From Ilyonectria destructans (Eukaryota; Ascomycota; Sordariomycetes; Hypocreales; Nectriaceae), in contig JAHEWK010000011.1 in NCBI GenBank assembly GCA_020740775.1, positions 62,001 to 126,000 on the forward strand: a stretch of DNA of 64,000 bases, given 5' to 3'. A model generated the notes under the pieces. The model was given only the letters and a program-made list of their open reading frames with translations, ran no database searches and had not been told where the DNA came from. Below, piece by piece: positions 10,325-20,955 of this stretch (position 1 is the first letter of the stretch; each line of letters opens with the position of its first letter). The position numbers and the translations under genes are program-made.

Positions 10325-10537
10325 CTTGAAGAGTGGATAGTCGAGCGTATCTGTCTATGAATCTCATGAGGATCAAGGCAGTCTTATACTCTGGGATAGC
10401 CAATCTTGGGATGCTTTGCGAAAGCTGGAAACGGAAGCCGGAAACGTAAAGCAGGAAGCCATGAACGCGATTGAGAGGGCGCTTACGGAGACGGTCCGTT
10501 CCTAACATGGCTTGGTGCTTGTCAGGGAGGCTGGCCT

Positions 10538-10538
<1 letters not shown>

Positions 10539-10572
<34 letters not shown>
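10539..10572. repeat. (CA)n microsatellite
   Basis: About 15 uninterrupted CA dinucleotides between the divergent genes at 10324 and 10610. No further structure in the 10325-10609 spacer. Confidence 0.9.
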
Positions 10573-10573
<1 letters not shown>

Positions 10574-10609
10574 TCTTGATCATAAAAGCCCAGTCGTCCG
10601 ACTTCCCCG

Positions 10610-11301
10610 ATGACTGATCAAGCTTTCAATTCAACCATCATGTTTAATCCGCAAAATCAATCGAACATGGAGTGTGGAATCTCTGGAAGTCCTCCCTGGG
10701 CGCAAGCTGAGAAAGAGGTTGCCAACTGCGGATTCTTTGACTCCTGGAATCCTGCTTTTGACATGAACACTACCACCCTCCCTCTTCAAAATCAACTTCA
10801 ATCCAACTCTTTCGGTGGAGAGAGCGCCTACGGCACACCTCCCTTAGCCCGGTTGGGCGCACCATCGTCGTCCATGGCCACTCCCGGCACCGGGACCCCT
10901 CAGCCATGCACACTGAACCTTGTTTTACGGCCAGAACAGCTTGAGAATGACAGCCAGGGGTGAGCTTTGTCTGTGATTTCTTCTTGCAAATGCTAACTTA
11001 TTTGCTTACCAGTTCCGAAATGCAGAAACGGATTGACCGCGTGGAACATCGACTTGAACGCATGGAGCATCGTCTTGAACGTGTAGACCATCTATTGGGG
11101 GATCTGCAAATATGCCTTACAAATCTAGGAGAAAAGATGGAACTGCAGCGAATAAGTCACGAAGAGAAGGTGGATTACTCAATCGAAACAATCAAGAAGG
11201 GTATGGACAAGTTTTTTACCCGTTTCGCGAGTCAGTTGGAAAATGAGATGACGGACACGGAAGAACGTGGTGGCTGTAAGGCTGAGCTAGCAGTCATGTG
11301 A
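10610..11301 (+). CDS. Hypothetical coiled-coil protein, two exons (212 aa)
   Basis: Model: join(10610..10959, 11013..11301). The intron has a GTGAGC donor, a perfect GCTAAC branch point and a TTACCAG acceptor. The first 116 residues are disordered (Asn/Gln/Pro/Ser). The second exon opens with an almost perfect heptad array (RIDRVEHRLERMEHRLERVD), then a longer amphipathic helix to residue 195. This looks like a scaffold or oligomerising protein. No enzymatic motif and no family recognised. It is the best supported of the small-gene group at 7.6-11.3 kb. Confidence 0.65.
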
Positions 11302-11992
11302 GATAAGCTGAATGCGTGCTCGATCAGGTAGATAGCGTATTCGTATGGCAGGCCCGTTACAAGAGGGGCTGGACCCACTCGGCAGCCTAAATGTAAGTAC
11401 TTTATAACAATTTAGGCAGCCACTCTCCACGTGTATGCATACCATCATGTCATTGTCGGAAGTCACGGCTTCCTGCCCTCGGAACATTTACTTCATACAG
11501 CATCCAGAAACCAACGACCAGTGCACGACGCTTCTTGTTGGGCGGCTCGCGCCCTTTGTGTGAGTCGATGGCAAGGGTCCTGCAATCACATCATCAATCG
11601 GACGAGCGGAAACGCAGAAATGATCCTGTGATTGGCCTCTCACCTTCCCTGTTTCGAGTTCCAGCTTGATGGATAATTACGAGTCACAAAGCGGGTTTCG
11701 GGGCTTCCGGAGATGGGTGGAATTGTCAACAGTTATCACGGAAGCGATTCGCGTAATGAGCGCAGGTGGTGTGGAGCCACCTGAACTACTGAACTTACCA
11801 GACTGTTGGAATTGCCTTTTATTGGCTGTGTCTGTATTGTTGTGGAGAGCTGCTTGCGCTTCGAGCGCTTGCGCTTTGACCGGCAATTACAGTTCAGCTT
11901 CACGATTAAAAAAAGGAACTGGGAAGGAACGTGTTCCTTGTTGCACAGTTTTTACAATTCAAGTCTACTAAACTGGCAGGTACTTGCCACCC
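11302..11992. other. Intergenic, about 690 bp, nothing supportable
   Basis: Several short frames exist but none has good composition or splice support. A small inverted GCGCTTGCGC / CTTGCGCTTCGAGCGC element sits near 11855-11880 and may be chance. Confidence 0.4.
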
Positions 11993-14900
11993 TCATGCTC
12001 CATCAGGCTTAGTGAGTCGGAGTCTTTTGGCTGCCCTCTGTTCATTCGGGCGGATACGAATTTCCATTTCCATCCGTGCATCTCCTCCTGGTTGATGACG
12101 TTGTGGCTGCATACCACGGATCGGGATAACCGCATTGTGTCCTCTGACCGTCGATGCTTCTTGATGTTGGGCACTTGTTGGCGAGACAGAGCCTGAATCA
12201 TGCCCATTTTGAGTATTGGTGCCGGATTCCAACTTACGCTTCAACTCTCTAAGCGGTGGATCTCTAAGCGGTGGATCTCCAAGCGGTGGATCTCTAAGCG
12301 CTAGAGGGTATAGTACTGATGTTCTGACGGTGAACCTCCCGGACCGATCTGGCATTTTGAGTCCTCCAGAGGGGCTGGCCTGTGCGGTTTCAGAAGCTCT
12401 TGCTTGATCGATAGCCTCTCCCTCTTGCCCAGATTGTCTTGCGGATGCATGGGTCGTGGGAGATCTGTCGGATCTATTTGGCATTGTGGAGATGTGCGAC
12501 CGCGAAGACCCGGGAGATGTTGGCGATGCGACTTGCTGGTGCTCTCTTGATGACGCGGTCTGCGAAGCCTCACGCACTGGATCTGACCCCTCCGGTGCAC
12601 CAAACGTAAGAGGGGGATTGCGGCTTGTTTCCCGGAACATTGTTTCCTCTTGCTCCATTGGAGGCTCGCTCTGCAAGGCCACTGGATGTACCATCGACTC
12701 GAGCTGCTCTGGGTTCGTAAGGGACCCGGTCTCTGTCTGCATTGTATTTGGCATCTCTGGCTCAGCAGACGTGCGAGGAGTACGGTCATGTTCCCTCAGA
12801 ATCGTGTGCCCTAGCTCCCTCAAAGATCCAGCCTCTAAAGACCCTGAGGCTGCCGATTCAAACTGTTCGTGCTCAGTTGAGAAAATTGTCTCTGCCTGCA
12901 TCGTATATAACTCTTCAGTAATACCAGACATTGGAGGAGCTCGGCCAGTGTCTCTGAGGATTGTGTGTTGAGATTCATTTGAGGGTTCGACCTGAGATCC
13001 CTCCGTTTGCATCATATCGGCCCTCTGTGGTGTATCTATAGCAGGCCCAGCACGGTGAGTTATCCTGGAAATCGGTTTCCTAGGAGCCTGACTTCTTCTG
13101 CGTTCCTTCTCAATACGGCGAGCTCTGAGTCTCACGGTATCTGACCTGTGGGTCTGGTTGCGCTCTTGCATCTGTAACGGATCAACTGATCCACCATTAC
13201 TGAGTTCCTCCATTATAATGTTCTCGTCTTGATTCAGCCTGCTGCTCCCAGGAGGGGTGAACGCGGTGAAGTCGTTGGAGGCTTCATTGACTGGCAGAGA
13301 GTTGAGAGGAGACAACTCATAGGGATCCTCGTACAATATCCTGCTACTCGCGCCAAAGAATGCATTGATAACATCTCGAATGACAAAAAGGGTACTGACT
13401 GAGTTCCCTCTTGATACCGAAATGGCCAGCTGCGGAAGAAAAGCTTGCGATCTTAGCTGAATATAGCTCTTTGTAAACGGTATGCCTCCTCTCCAATCAG
13501 CGGGACGGCCGTCTTGAGGCTTGTATTGAGCAACCTCTGGGTGACCACTTTGGGTTTCCAATGTTTCTTGAATCTTGAGATTATCGAAGCCAACCTGGAG
13601 AGCAAGACGGGCGAGATAATTAATTCGGGGTCCTTCGGGGAATGCGGGCATGGTTTCTCCACGTATGTCTTGTCGGGGGTGCTCAAAAGACAGCCGTGCA
13701 AATTCCCTAAGGGCGGCGAGGGAGACAGTTGTGTATGCATGCCATGCTGTTGGCGCTTCACAGGTCTGCGTAAATTTGCCATACTCGTATTCGACGTATC
13801 GCGCCCCGGGGCTCTTCCATTTTCCTGCAAGACTTTCGAATAGCGTCGGTTTGTTTCGCTTGCAGGTAGGCACTTCCATCAAGTACTTTCTCACGATCTT
13901 GGCCCCTATTGAGATATACTTCATGTTTTCGTGGAACGTTTCAACGCTGGGAATGATGACCTGAACAGAAAGTACTCTTTGTCGAATCCGGTTCCGTAAG
14001 TCGAGGTCCTTTATGCCCTCCAACACGGACCCTTGATCAAACATGCGGTTGATTGCCATCCTATCTCCGTGGCTGGTGATCGGGGCGCGGAATTGTAGGT
14101 ACTTGACAGTACTCAAGTCAACGGCTGCATTGACGCGCGGATCGTCATCGGTAATAAACTCCCAAATCTTGAGGATATTTTGCAAGGGAAAAGATAAATT
14201 CTCATCACAATGAAGGGCAAGGTACTTATGGATGTTGCCGAGTTGGAGCCCTCCTATCACTCCAGGGAACTTGATTAAGGCGTCGAGATCGCGAATAAGC
14301 TGTGGTCGCTTTAATAGACCTTTCAAGCTAACCTGCTTAGGAGCTGATAGTCGACTCAGACAGTCTTCTACTCTCGCCTTGTCGTGGTTCTTCATATACT
14401 TACGGACTAAACGATAGACTTCGGCATCCGAGTAGGGAGCCTCCCGTGAGGTAGCCTCGATTCGATCCTGGATAATCTGGGAGTCGATGGAGGCGAGAGC
14501 TATCTTGAGAGGAAACTCTATCCAGCTCCCTTGGACGCACAACAGCTTCACCACCCACCACGAGAGCGGTTTGTATTTGATTGCAGCCCGGATTCTATGC
14601 CGTCCGTCAAGGCAGGCTATGGTGTGCCCGGATAAAAGTGGATAAGTCTTCTGCAAAGTGGTGCGCTTGAGGGTGTTTTCAGAGAGCTGCAGAGTCGAGA
14701 CAATCCGCCTGAGGTCATCGGGCGTGATGATTGCGTAAATGAAGTTCTCTTCTTTTTCCGGTCTGCACTTTGTTTTTTCGAAGCACTTGGCTAGCCGTTT
14801 GACCGCATCGGGATTTATTTGCCTGCCTTCTCCGTAGGGAAGTAGCGAGCCGACTGGACAACGGACAATTCCGACAAGTTCCATGATGAGTTGCGAAATG

Positions 14901-15091
14901 GGTTGAATTGCTGGATATCTCATGATGAGAAGGAATGTCGGTCTTGCCTCCGTAGTGATGCCTTTATTGGTGTCCCGAATTAGAACGGGGGAACGAGGAA
15001 TGGCGCTAGCAGTAGGATGGTGGACAACCCTCTGCGCTGACGCAAACAGGAAACAGTAACCAGAAAGTGTCGGTACAGTGGCAACGTTCAA
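11993..15091 (-). CDS. DUF3723 protein (Starship auxiliary gene d37), ParB-like motif
   Basis: Single-exon frame of 1032 residues; the true start may be Met70 at 14884 (MELVGIVRCPV), since the family usually begins there and the first 69 residues run into a 51-bp spacer shared with the divergent patatin-like gene. The family signature is the CLDGRHRIRAA motif near residues 160-170 followed by the SWW pair, resembling the GRHR box of ParB/sulfiredoxin folds. Residues 70-640 are the DUF3723 region. The C-terminal 400 residues are Ser/Pro/Glu/Gln-rich with three loose repeats of about 45 residues (MQTE...HTILRE), then a DPPLRDPPL array and a basic KRLRL end. The biochemical role is unknown; the family is repeatedly found in Starship giant transposons. 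Confidence 0.8.
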   Translation of the reverse strand: MNVATVPTLSGYCFLFASAQRVVHHPTASAIPRSPVLIRDTNKGITTEARPTFLLIMRYPAIQPISQLIMELVGIVRCPVGSLLPYGEGRQINPDAVKRLAKCFEKTKCRPEKEENFIYAIITPDDLRRIVSTLQLSENTLKRTTLQKTYPLLSGHTIACLDGRHRIRAAIKYKPLSWWVVKLLCVQGSWIEFPLKIALASIDSQIIQDRIEATSREAPYSDAEVYRLVRKYMKNHDKARVEDCLSRLSAPKQVSLKGLLKRPQLIRDLDALIKFPGVIGGLQLGNIHKYLALHCDENLSFPLQNILKIWEFITDDDPRVNAAVDLSTVKYLQFRAPITSHGDRMAINRMFDQGSVLEGIKDLDLRNRIRQRVLSVQVIIPSVETFHENMKYISIGAKIVRKYLMEVPTCKRNKPTLFESLAGKWKSPGARYVEYEYGKFTQTCEAPTAWHAYTTVSLAALREFARLSFEHPRQDIRGETMPAFPEGPRINYLARLALQVGFDNLKIQETLETQSGHPEVAQYKPQDGRPADWRGGIPFTKSYIQLRSQAFLPQLAISVSRGNSVSTLFVIRDVINAFFGASSRILYEDPYELSPLNSLPVNEASNDFTAFTPPGSSRLNQDENIIMEELSNGGSVDPLQMQERNQTHRSDTVRLRARRIEKERRRSQAPRKPISRITHRAGPAIDTPQRADMMQTEGSQVEPSNESQHTILRDTGRAPPMSGITEELYTMQAETIFSTEHEQFESAASGSLEAGSLRELGHTILREHDRTPRTSAEPEMPNTMQTETGSLTNPEQLESMVHPVALQSEPPMEQEETMFRETSRNPPLTFGAPEGSDPVREASQTASSREHQQVASPTSPGSSRSHISTMPNRSDRSPTTHASARQSGQEGEAIDQARASETAQASPSGGLKMPDRSGRFTVRTSVLYPLALRDPPLGDPPLRDPPLRELKRKLESGTNTQNGHDSGSVSPTSAQHQEASTVRGHNAVIPIRGMQPQRHQPGGDARMEMEIRIRPNEQRAAKRLRLTKPDGA
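12247..12302 (-). repeat. 15-bp coding tandem repeat in DUF3723 gene
   Basis: Four copies of CTAAGCGGTGGATCT (plus strand) encode the DPPL(R/G) repeats near the C-terminus of the DUF3723 protein. Confidence 0.8.
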
Positions 15092-15141
15092 ATATCGGCG
15101 CAGACGCTGATCAACTCAGGCAGGTCAAATAAGCACGAAGC
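15092..15141. promoter_or_regulatory. Short divergent promoter region between DUF3723 and patatin-like genes
   Basis: Only 50 bp separate the first Met of the DUF3723 frame from the ATG of the patatin-like gene (about 260 bp if DUF3723 starts at 14884). The two genes must share regulatory DNA. No TATA box is obvious. Confidence 0.45.
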
Positions 15142-17654
15142 ATGGCGTCTCGCAACTGGATTGAACTACGATTTGATGGGCAGGGGGAATTCTCTCCTGT
15201 CCTCGTCGAACACCGTCCGGCTTATGAACTCTTCGACGGTCAAGCATTTCAACCGAGAGTGGTCCTTTCAATTGGGAGCGCGGAAAAGCGACATTTTTAT
15301 CGAAGCATTGAGCTCGATGACGCATCCCCTCACTGTGCCGGCATTCTTTTCCGACCGGCGCAACTCGCGACGCTTATATTGGATTGCGAGCTCCATAACC
15401 AAACCCGAGTCGACAAACTCGAGCGGCAGTACTCCAGCGGACAAATGGTGTTACACCACCATCTCCACTGCAATTTAACGCCCTACAGCCCACCGCACAA
15501 GGTTGCGCAGTTCGCTCTCGACATGTACTGGCAACTTTTGTTTCCATTTGCTTCAACAGTCTTACTATTCCTTGACGACTTGGGTGGCGTTGGACCTGTC
15601 ATAGAAATACTGGCGTCCTGGTCTCGTCGAACGAGGTTGAGAACGATCTCAGCGCCGCCAAGAATACTGGTCCTATTCCATTGGCGCAACCGTACTCAGA
15701 TCGAGTCGTTCGAGAGTCGCCTACGGGCAAGATTGATGTGCACGGTCTCGGATGCCGTGAAGAATGGAGCGGGTTCGACTATATACTTGCAGGGTGAAAA
15801 GGCTTTTGAGAGCGTGCGACTGATTCCGACCTGGAAAGCTGCCTCTGAGTTTTGGCCCCAGACAGAAGCGTCATTTGCTGCTCGCGACAACGCGGGGTAT
15901 GGATTTAGCAGCGAGCACCTCAAACGCCTTCTTCAAACTGCGATCCTTCAATTCGGCCAGTCCACTGGCCATCCCATTGACTTTCAGCGCGCAGTTCGCC
16001 TCCGCAATCTACCATCACCGCGACTGGCAGAAACACTTGTTCATTTCATCTTGTCAACGAAGAATGCCAATATCAACCACTTCTCGGTCATGGCCTCGGC
16101 CCTTGACCTTGATGCCCATCCTCCGGGCATGCACTGTAAGCCAGCCAGCAACCTCGCTAGCTCATCCACTAACCACAGCACTCAGTCTTCCCCCCACACC
16201 TGACGTTTGACAAGAACTACAGGGCTGCGCTGTCCCAAGCGGAGAGGAGCCTGAACGAAGATGGATTGGTAAATCAAGTCCGCGAAAGATTCATTCGGTT
16301 CGCTCTGGAGAGGCAATATGGTTCCTCGGCCCGCGCACATCTTTGCTTGCTCCACGAGTTCCAGGCTGCTTGGCGGAACTGCACCGAAGAAGAATTTTGT
16401 TTTGTGTGTCTGGCAAGGCTAGCCTCCACAACGCTGGATTGCAGGCACCGACTTTGCGGCGCTTGCGTGACCATCTGTGGTACCCGGGAAGCACCCGACT
16501 CACCAAACTTACAAGTCATGCGATGCCCTCTATGCGGGCAGCACCTTGGCAGGTCAATACTGCTACAACCGTCGTCCAGTGGAACCCGGGTTCTTGAGTT
16601 GGGTGGGACGTCCCAATCCAAGTGGGTGATGATCAAGTTCCTCAAGGATCTGCAATCCTTTATTGGTCTACCGCTTCCTTTACAGGAGCATTTCGACCTC
16701 GTCATTGGATCTGGAATTGGTGGGTTGAGTTTTTTCTTTATAGTTCACCATCTGACCCGATTCAATAGGACTATACTTCGTTCAAACCATCTTCCTGGAA
16801 GGATGGAGCTTGTCCGATTGCCAATACCACCTGAAGAACCTCGACGATCCCAAGGTTGACAAGCGACGATCTCTTGTGTCTTTCGGCAAAGGACTCACGT
16901 GGAGGATGGAAAGAACGGCGAGCTGCAAGGGCATGAACGCGGTTCTGATCTTCGAAGGCCACCACATGACAGAGAGGCGTGCAGAGTGAGTAATTGTGCA
17001 GGGCTCATTCTGATCAGGAGCTGACTCTCTAGAATTCACGCCATTCTGCGCGAAAATGAACCCGACTTTACGGTTCGCTATATGGGCGGACCTTACAATG
17101 TCTCGTCTCTCAAATCCAGTACCAAGCGGATGCTTTCATGCTTGTTTTATATCGAACTGATGTCAACTCCCATGCTATATTCTTCGCCCGAAACAGTCTG
17201 CGTTCGGCTCCTGTGTCGTTTGCCTCCAAGTCCAGAGATGATGAGCTTGATTAGAGGCTTGCACCTCAGAAGCGCCCGCATCCACTATCGTGGGGCAGAA
17301 GCTGAGTGGGCCATAGAAAGCCTAGTGACGCCGGCGATCTTGGCCCGGTGCCGCAGAGGGGAATCGTTCTCCAGGGATTTTGAAGTGCAGGTCTCCGCGA
17401 TGGACTCGGAAGTAGATGTGAGGCTTCATGACACCTTGATAGGGGAGCAAAGCATCAGCAACTGCCCTTACAAGGTAGAAAAGCTCATAAAAGATCAAGG
17501 CCTGGATTGCGCGTTTGGAAGGAGGGATCATCGTTTTTTGGGCGAGACTAAAAGCACTGCTGGTGGCGTTTTAACTGCAGATATCGAGAAGCTGAGCGAG
17601 GAGTTGGGTAGATTTCTGCCGTCTGGGAGCAGCGACACCTTGGATTTAGAATGA
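15142..17654 (+). CDS. Patatin-like protein with RING-type zinc finger (Starship auxiliary gene plp), 788 aa
   Basis: Model: join(15142..16135, 16186..16719, 16769..16985, 17033..17654); introns are 47-50 bp with good donors and the frame closes exactly. Residues 1-395 form an N-terminal region of unknown fold. Around residue 402 there is a RING-like cluster (CFVCL...CRHRLCGACV...CPLCG). The patatin lipase region begins near residue 500 with HFDLVIGSGIGGLYFVQTI and continues with GWSLSDCQYHLKNL. The expected GxSxG nucleophile box reads GSGIG, so the catalytic Ser appears replaced by Gly, and I see no DGG/DGA acid motif downstream. It may therefore be a non-hydrolysing relative. Its neighbours (DUF3723 divergent, FRE convergent) match a Starship auxiliary block. 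Confidence 0.8.
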
Positions 17655-17903
17655 AAACACAATTCTTGCAAAGTCAAACCTTATAACATACGATGGCAGA
17701 ACACTCGGGGCAAGCACTGTTGGACGTGAATGTGCATGGGCGCGGGCTAGAGAAAAGCTGGGGCTGCGTAGGGAAGCCGGGACCTTCGGGTGGCTGGGAC
17801 GGACTAGCTACGCGCTTAATTGGTATACAGCAATGACCAGAACAACAAAACAACGCAGGCAAAGAGTCTATCAATAGGTCAAGAATTTCAGTGTTCATTA
17901 TAG

Positions 17904-19844
17904 CTAGACGATCTCTCTAATTTTATGGACGCGTTGTTCAGCAATATCCATCTCTGTCATCTCGAAATCCCCCGAGCTGACCAGTGCGACCTGCGAGTTT
18001 GAAGACTTGTCGAATGAGGATTTGCCCGAGCTGACCAGAGTCCCCTGCGGGTCTAAAGACTTGCGGAATGAAGATTTGAACCCCCCTGGCGGCGTACGGT
18101 ACTCCAAATCAGCGAACTGGATGATTCGGTTCGACGTCGTGTTCTGCACAACTATGCCGCGCATCGTATTCACGAATTTTTCGTCGCCAGAAGCTAAAAC
18201 GTGTTAGAGGCACGTGGGTCACTCCATTGTCAGTTCGCCACTCACCAACAACCACCGTCTGCCCTGGATATCGTGCTTCTTGTCGTAGTTCCCTTGAGAA
18301 CTCATTAAAGTCAAAGTTGTATCGTCTTTTCCAATAGTCGTTATTCTGGAAGGGAAGCTTGCGTTCCGGATTCCTTTTCACGGGGTATACACACCAAACT
18401 ACCAAGAACTTGTGGGTGTCAGCATTGGAGAGAAGGCAGGGAAAGAGCAGCATACCTTGGCATCGACCTGTTGGAGGGACCGAAGCTGGTCCCCGACCCA
18501 CTTATCTTGATCATCGTGTTCCAGCCACCAGATTAAATCCACATTCCGGCTCAGGTCACTGAAGACGGGCTCGCTCGAGTCACGTAACCTGGCAGACTTG
18601 TCACGGACGCGATTATCATGTCGCTTTCGACCAGCTAGATGAAGCGCGAAAGGTAAGACTCCCGAAATACCTAATCCCTTCGCAGTGAGGACAACGGTCT
18701 CAAACGTGTGGAGCTGAAGGTCCTTGCCATAAGGGCCGTCGAGGCGAAGGCGTTGGCCTGGCAAGACAGAACCAAGAGATTTACAATGGTGTCCGCCTGT
18801 ACGGGAGATCAAGAAGGTAAGATCGGAGGTCTTACCGGTCACGTATTGGTCTGGCTTGCTCCACATGGGCATCATGGCGTAGCCATGGAAGAGGTCGTAA
18901 AATGGAAGCGGGCCGGTGAAGAATATATAGAAGTAACAGCCTGGAAAGATGGCGACGGGTTTGTTGGTATTGACCTGAAGTCGCATGACATTGCCATCAT
19001 CCCAAGGCCTATCTAGGATCCCTTCGGTACGACCACTGATGAACATGCGGACCAGCCGGTAGAGGTGAGTGGATCCTAGCAGTCCGCACGACACAAAGAT
19101 GGGGATCTTGGCTGCTGCCGAACGCTGCAAGCAGATGTGCCAGACAAGACCGCCGAGTGCCGCCATGGAGCACAGCAGGTGGAATAGACCGAAGAATCGC
19201 CCAAATAGCCTGCGAAACCAAAGAGCAGAGATGATAACGGCTAATAAGCCAGCCGCAGCCAAATGAGTGTATTAGATTGACACAAACTGGAGGGGCATGC
19301 CAGCACTCACTATATATCCGGACTTGGTCGAAGAATCGAGCTTTTGACGTCGGGACAAAGCCAAGCCCGAGTGCAGGAGAGCTTCACAAGTTGCGACGAT
19401 TCCGATCCAGCGGTGACCAAAATAATAAGAGGCGAGGGGAATCTGGACAAAGTCCGCCAGAGGATTAGTTCTACCCCCCAAAAAGACAAGCATGAGGTTC
19501 GTCGAGGCAATTGCTGCCGCTCTCTTCTCCAACTCTGCTATGGTGCTGATGCCGACGCCAAGGAGAAAGCCATTAGCAGCAAGATAGAGTACAAGTATTG
19601 ACAATTGTAGGCCTGAGATTCCGAGACCAATACCGCCAAGTGCCAGCTTGGAATATCTAAAGTTCGCAGCCCTAACGCGGAGATGTGGCTCAACTGTAAA
19701 GTAGAGAAAACGAGTGATGATCAAGACCAAGGGAAGCGCCAAAGCTCCGCAGAGGACGACCAGGTAAATTTGGGCAAAATCCATGGCGGGGGCGAGGTTG
19801 GCGAGGGGAGGTGCATCCCCCCTGGAAAATACTGGGTGCATCAA
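17904..19844 (-). CDS. Ferric-reductase-like flavocytochrome (Starship auxiliary gene fre), likely mis-spliced
   Basis: Model: complement(17904..18193, 18246..18408, 18456..19259, 19311..19844), about 596 residues. Three introns are implied; those at 18194-18245 and 18409-18455 are canonical. The first (19260-19310) has a GTGAGT donor and a TCTAATAC branch point, but its expected acceptor reads TTG instead of TAG, and no other AG keeps frame. N-terminal membrane helices carry the paired His of ferric-reductase transmembrane domains (GHRWIG...LLHSG; FHLL...VWH). The FAD/NAD(P)H part shows GQRLRLDGPYG and TAKGLGISGVLP. The family moves electrons across the membrane to reduce Fe(III); in Starships its role is unproven. 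Start could be Met21 (19784). If the acceptor is truly lost the copy is a pseudogene. Confidence 0.75.
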
Positions 19845-20138
19845 AGCGCTTATGTACCTGCAAAGTGGAGTTGGAGACGCTTAGGCGCGCGGTTCTTGAT
19901 GGATGGTGAGGACGAGAACTGCAAACGTGTGGCGAGATAAAAATAGCATTCTGCGCGATCCTGTTTTCCGTAGACTTAAGAGCGTTCTAGATTCCCTCTC
20001 CCGTTCCACTGAATCCTGTGCCATAAGTCGTCCCTGCAGTCCATGGAAAGGCTCTCCAACTTAGACCATCATTTCTTCCTCGTCTTTTCTCAAAGCATAC
20101 CTCAGAATCGCGGATAACCACTTTCCGTGCTCTTGATC
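19845..20138. other. Divergent intergenic spacer
   Basis: About 290 bp between the FRE gene and the MADS-like gene. I see no repeats. It must carry both promoters. Confidence 0.35.
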
Positions 20139-20708
20139 ATGCGTACAAAACCTTGGAAAGAGCCGCAAGACAAAGGCCGCAGCCTCAAGCTTCGGACTGA
20201 GGGACTCATGAGAAAATGTATGGACTTGACGAACCTCGGCGTGCGGGTGGCTCTCTACATCGAGAAGGTTGATGATGGAAAGGCATTCCGCTACAAGACA
20301 CATCCTGGTCTTGAGCCCTATTGGAACGAACCTGGACCTGGAAGCAGAACATCCTCTCAGAGGGCCATGACTCCGCCGCCGGCAAAAAAGCAACGGGTGG
20401 CAACTCAGTTCCTGGAGACACGCTCTTCACCCTCCATACCCGACATAGACTCGCTACGGTTAGCTTGGCCGTCGACGGTCGAGATTTCTCCTCTTGTGCC
20501 CAACTGGGACGACCTGGAGATCGTTGATATCGGACGCGAATCGGTCAATATTGAGCCTGACCCCGACGTTGGCCCCGCTCCCCGGGTCCAACAAAGCCCC
20601 GGAACCTCGGGAGCGACTCGGAAGCGCCCCCGCCCAGCATCTGCGGATGATTTAGAAGAATCACCGCGCAAGAGGGAAAGGAGCACTTCGGTGTGGTTCG
20701 ATGATTAA
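20139..20708 (+). CDS. Small MADS-like nuclear protein (189 aa)
   Basis: The ATG at 20139 is used. Residues 10-55 (KLRTEGLMRKCMDL, then RVALYIEKVDDGKAFRYKT) follow the spacing of an SRF/MADS domain: basic residues, an EGLxxKxxDL helix, then two beta strands. The N-terminal basic arm is shorter than in canonical MADS proteins, so DNA contact is uncertain. The rest is disordered and proline-rich, with basic clusters (PAKKQR, RKRPRP, SPRKRER) that look like nuclear localisation signals, ending in SVWFDD. A related fold with matching spacing occurs in the gene at 24468. Function inferred only. Confidence 0.5.
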   Translation: MRTKPWKEPQDKGRSLKLRTEGLMRKCMDLTNLGVRVALYIEKVDDGKAFRYKTHPGLEPYWNEPGPGSRTSSQRAMTPPPAKKQRVATQFLETRSSPSIPDIDSLRLAWPSTVEISPLVPNWDDLEIVDIGRESVNIEPDPDVGPAPRVQQSPGTSGATRKRPRPASADDLEESPRKRERSTSVWFDD

Positions 20709-20955
20709 TGTTGACCAAGTGGATGGAATTATGTGTACGATAAATGATGTATTAATAGTGGGATGGATTGCATTTCAATTTTAGCAGGACTTTTTCTCCA
20801 TTTTTTGTTCTTTTGTTTCCTTCATTCCTCCTCTCCTTCTCCCGCTCTGAGGAGGGTTTAGGGTAAATCAGCACATTGCGAATTCAATGAGACCAATCAT
20901 TGCATGGCGGGTGGTAGCATGGTCTTAAAATTTATATCACAATTTTTCAATTCGT
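20709..20955. other. Convergent 3' regions, no feature
   Basis: About 250 bp with T-rich and pyrimidine-rich tracts suited to 3' UTRs of the two convergent genes. Nothing else seen. Confidence 0.35.

Noticed and set aside
12456..12971. 171-residue plus-strand frame inside the DUF3723 gene
   Set aside because: Shadow of a low-complexity Ser/Glu-rich coding region; the 1032-residue minus frame has a family match.
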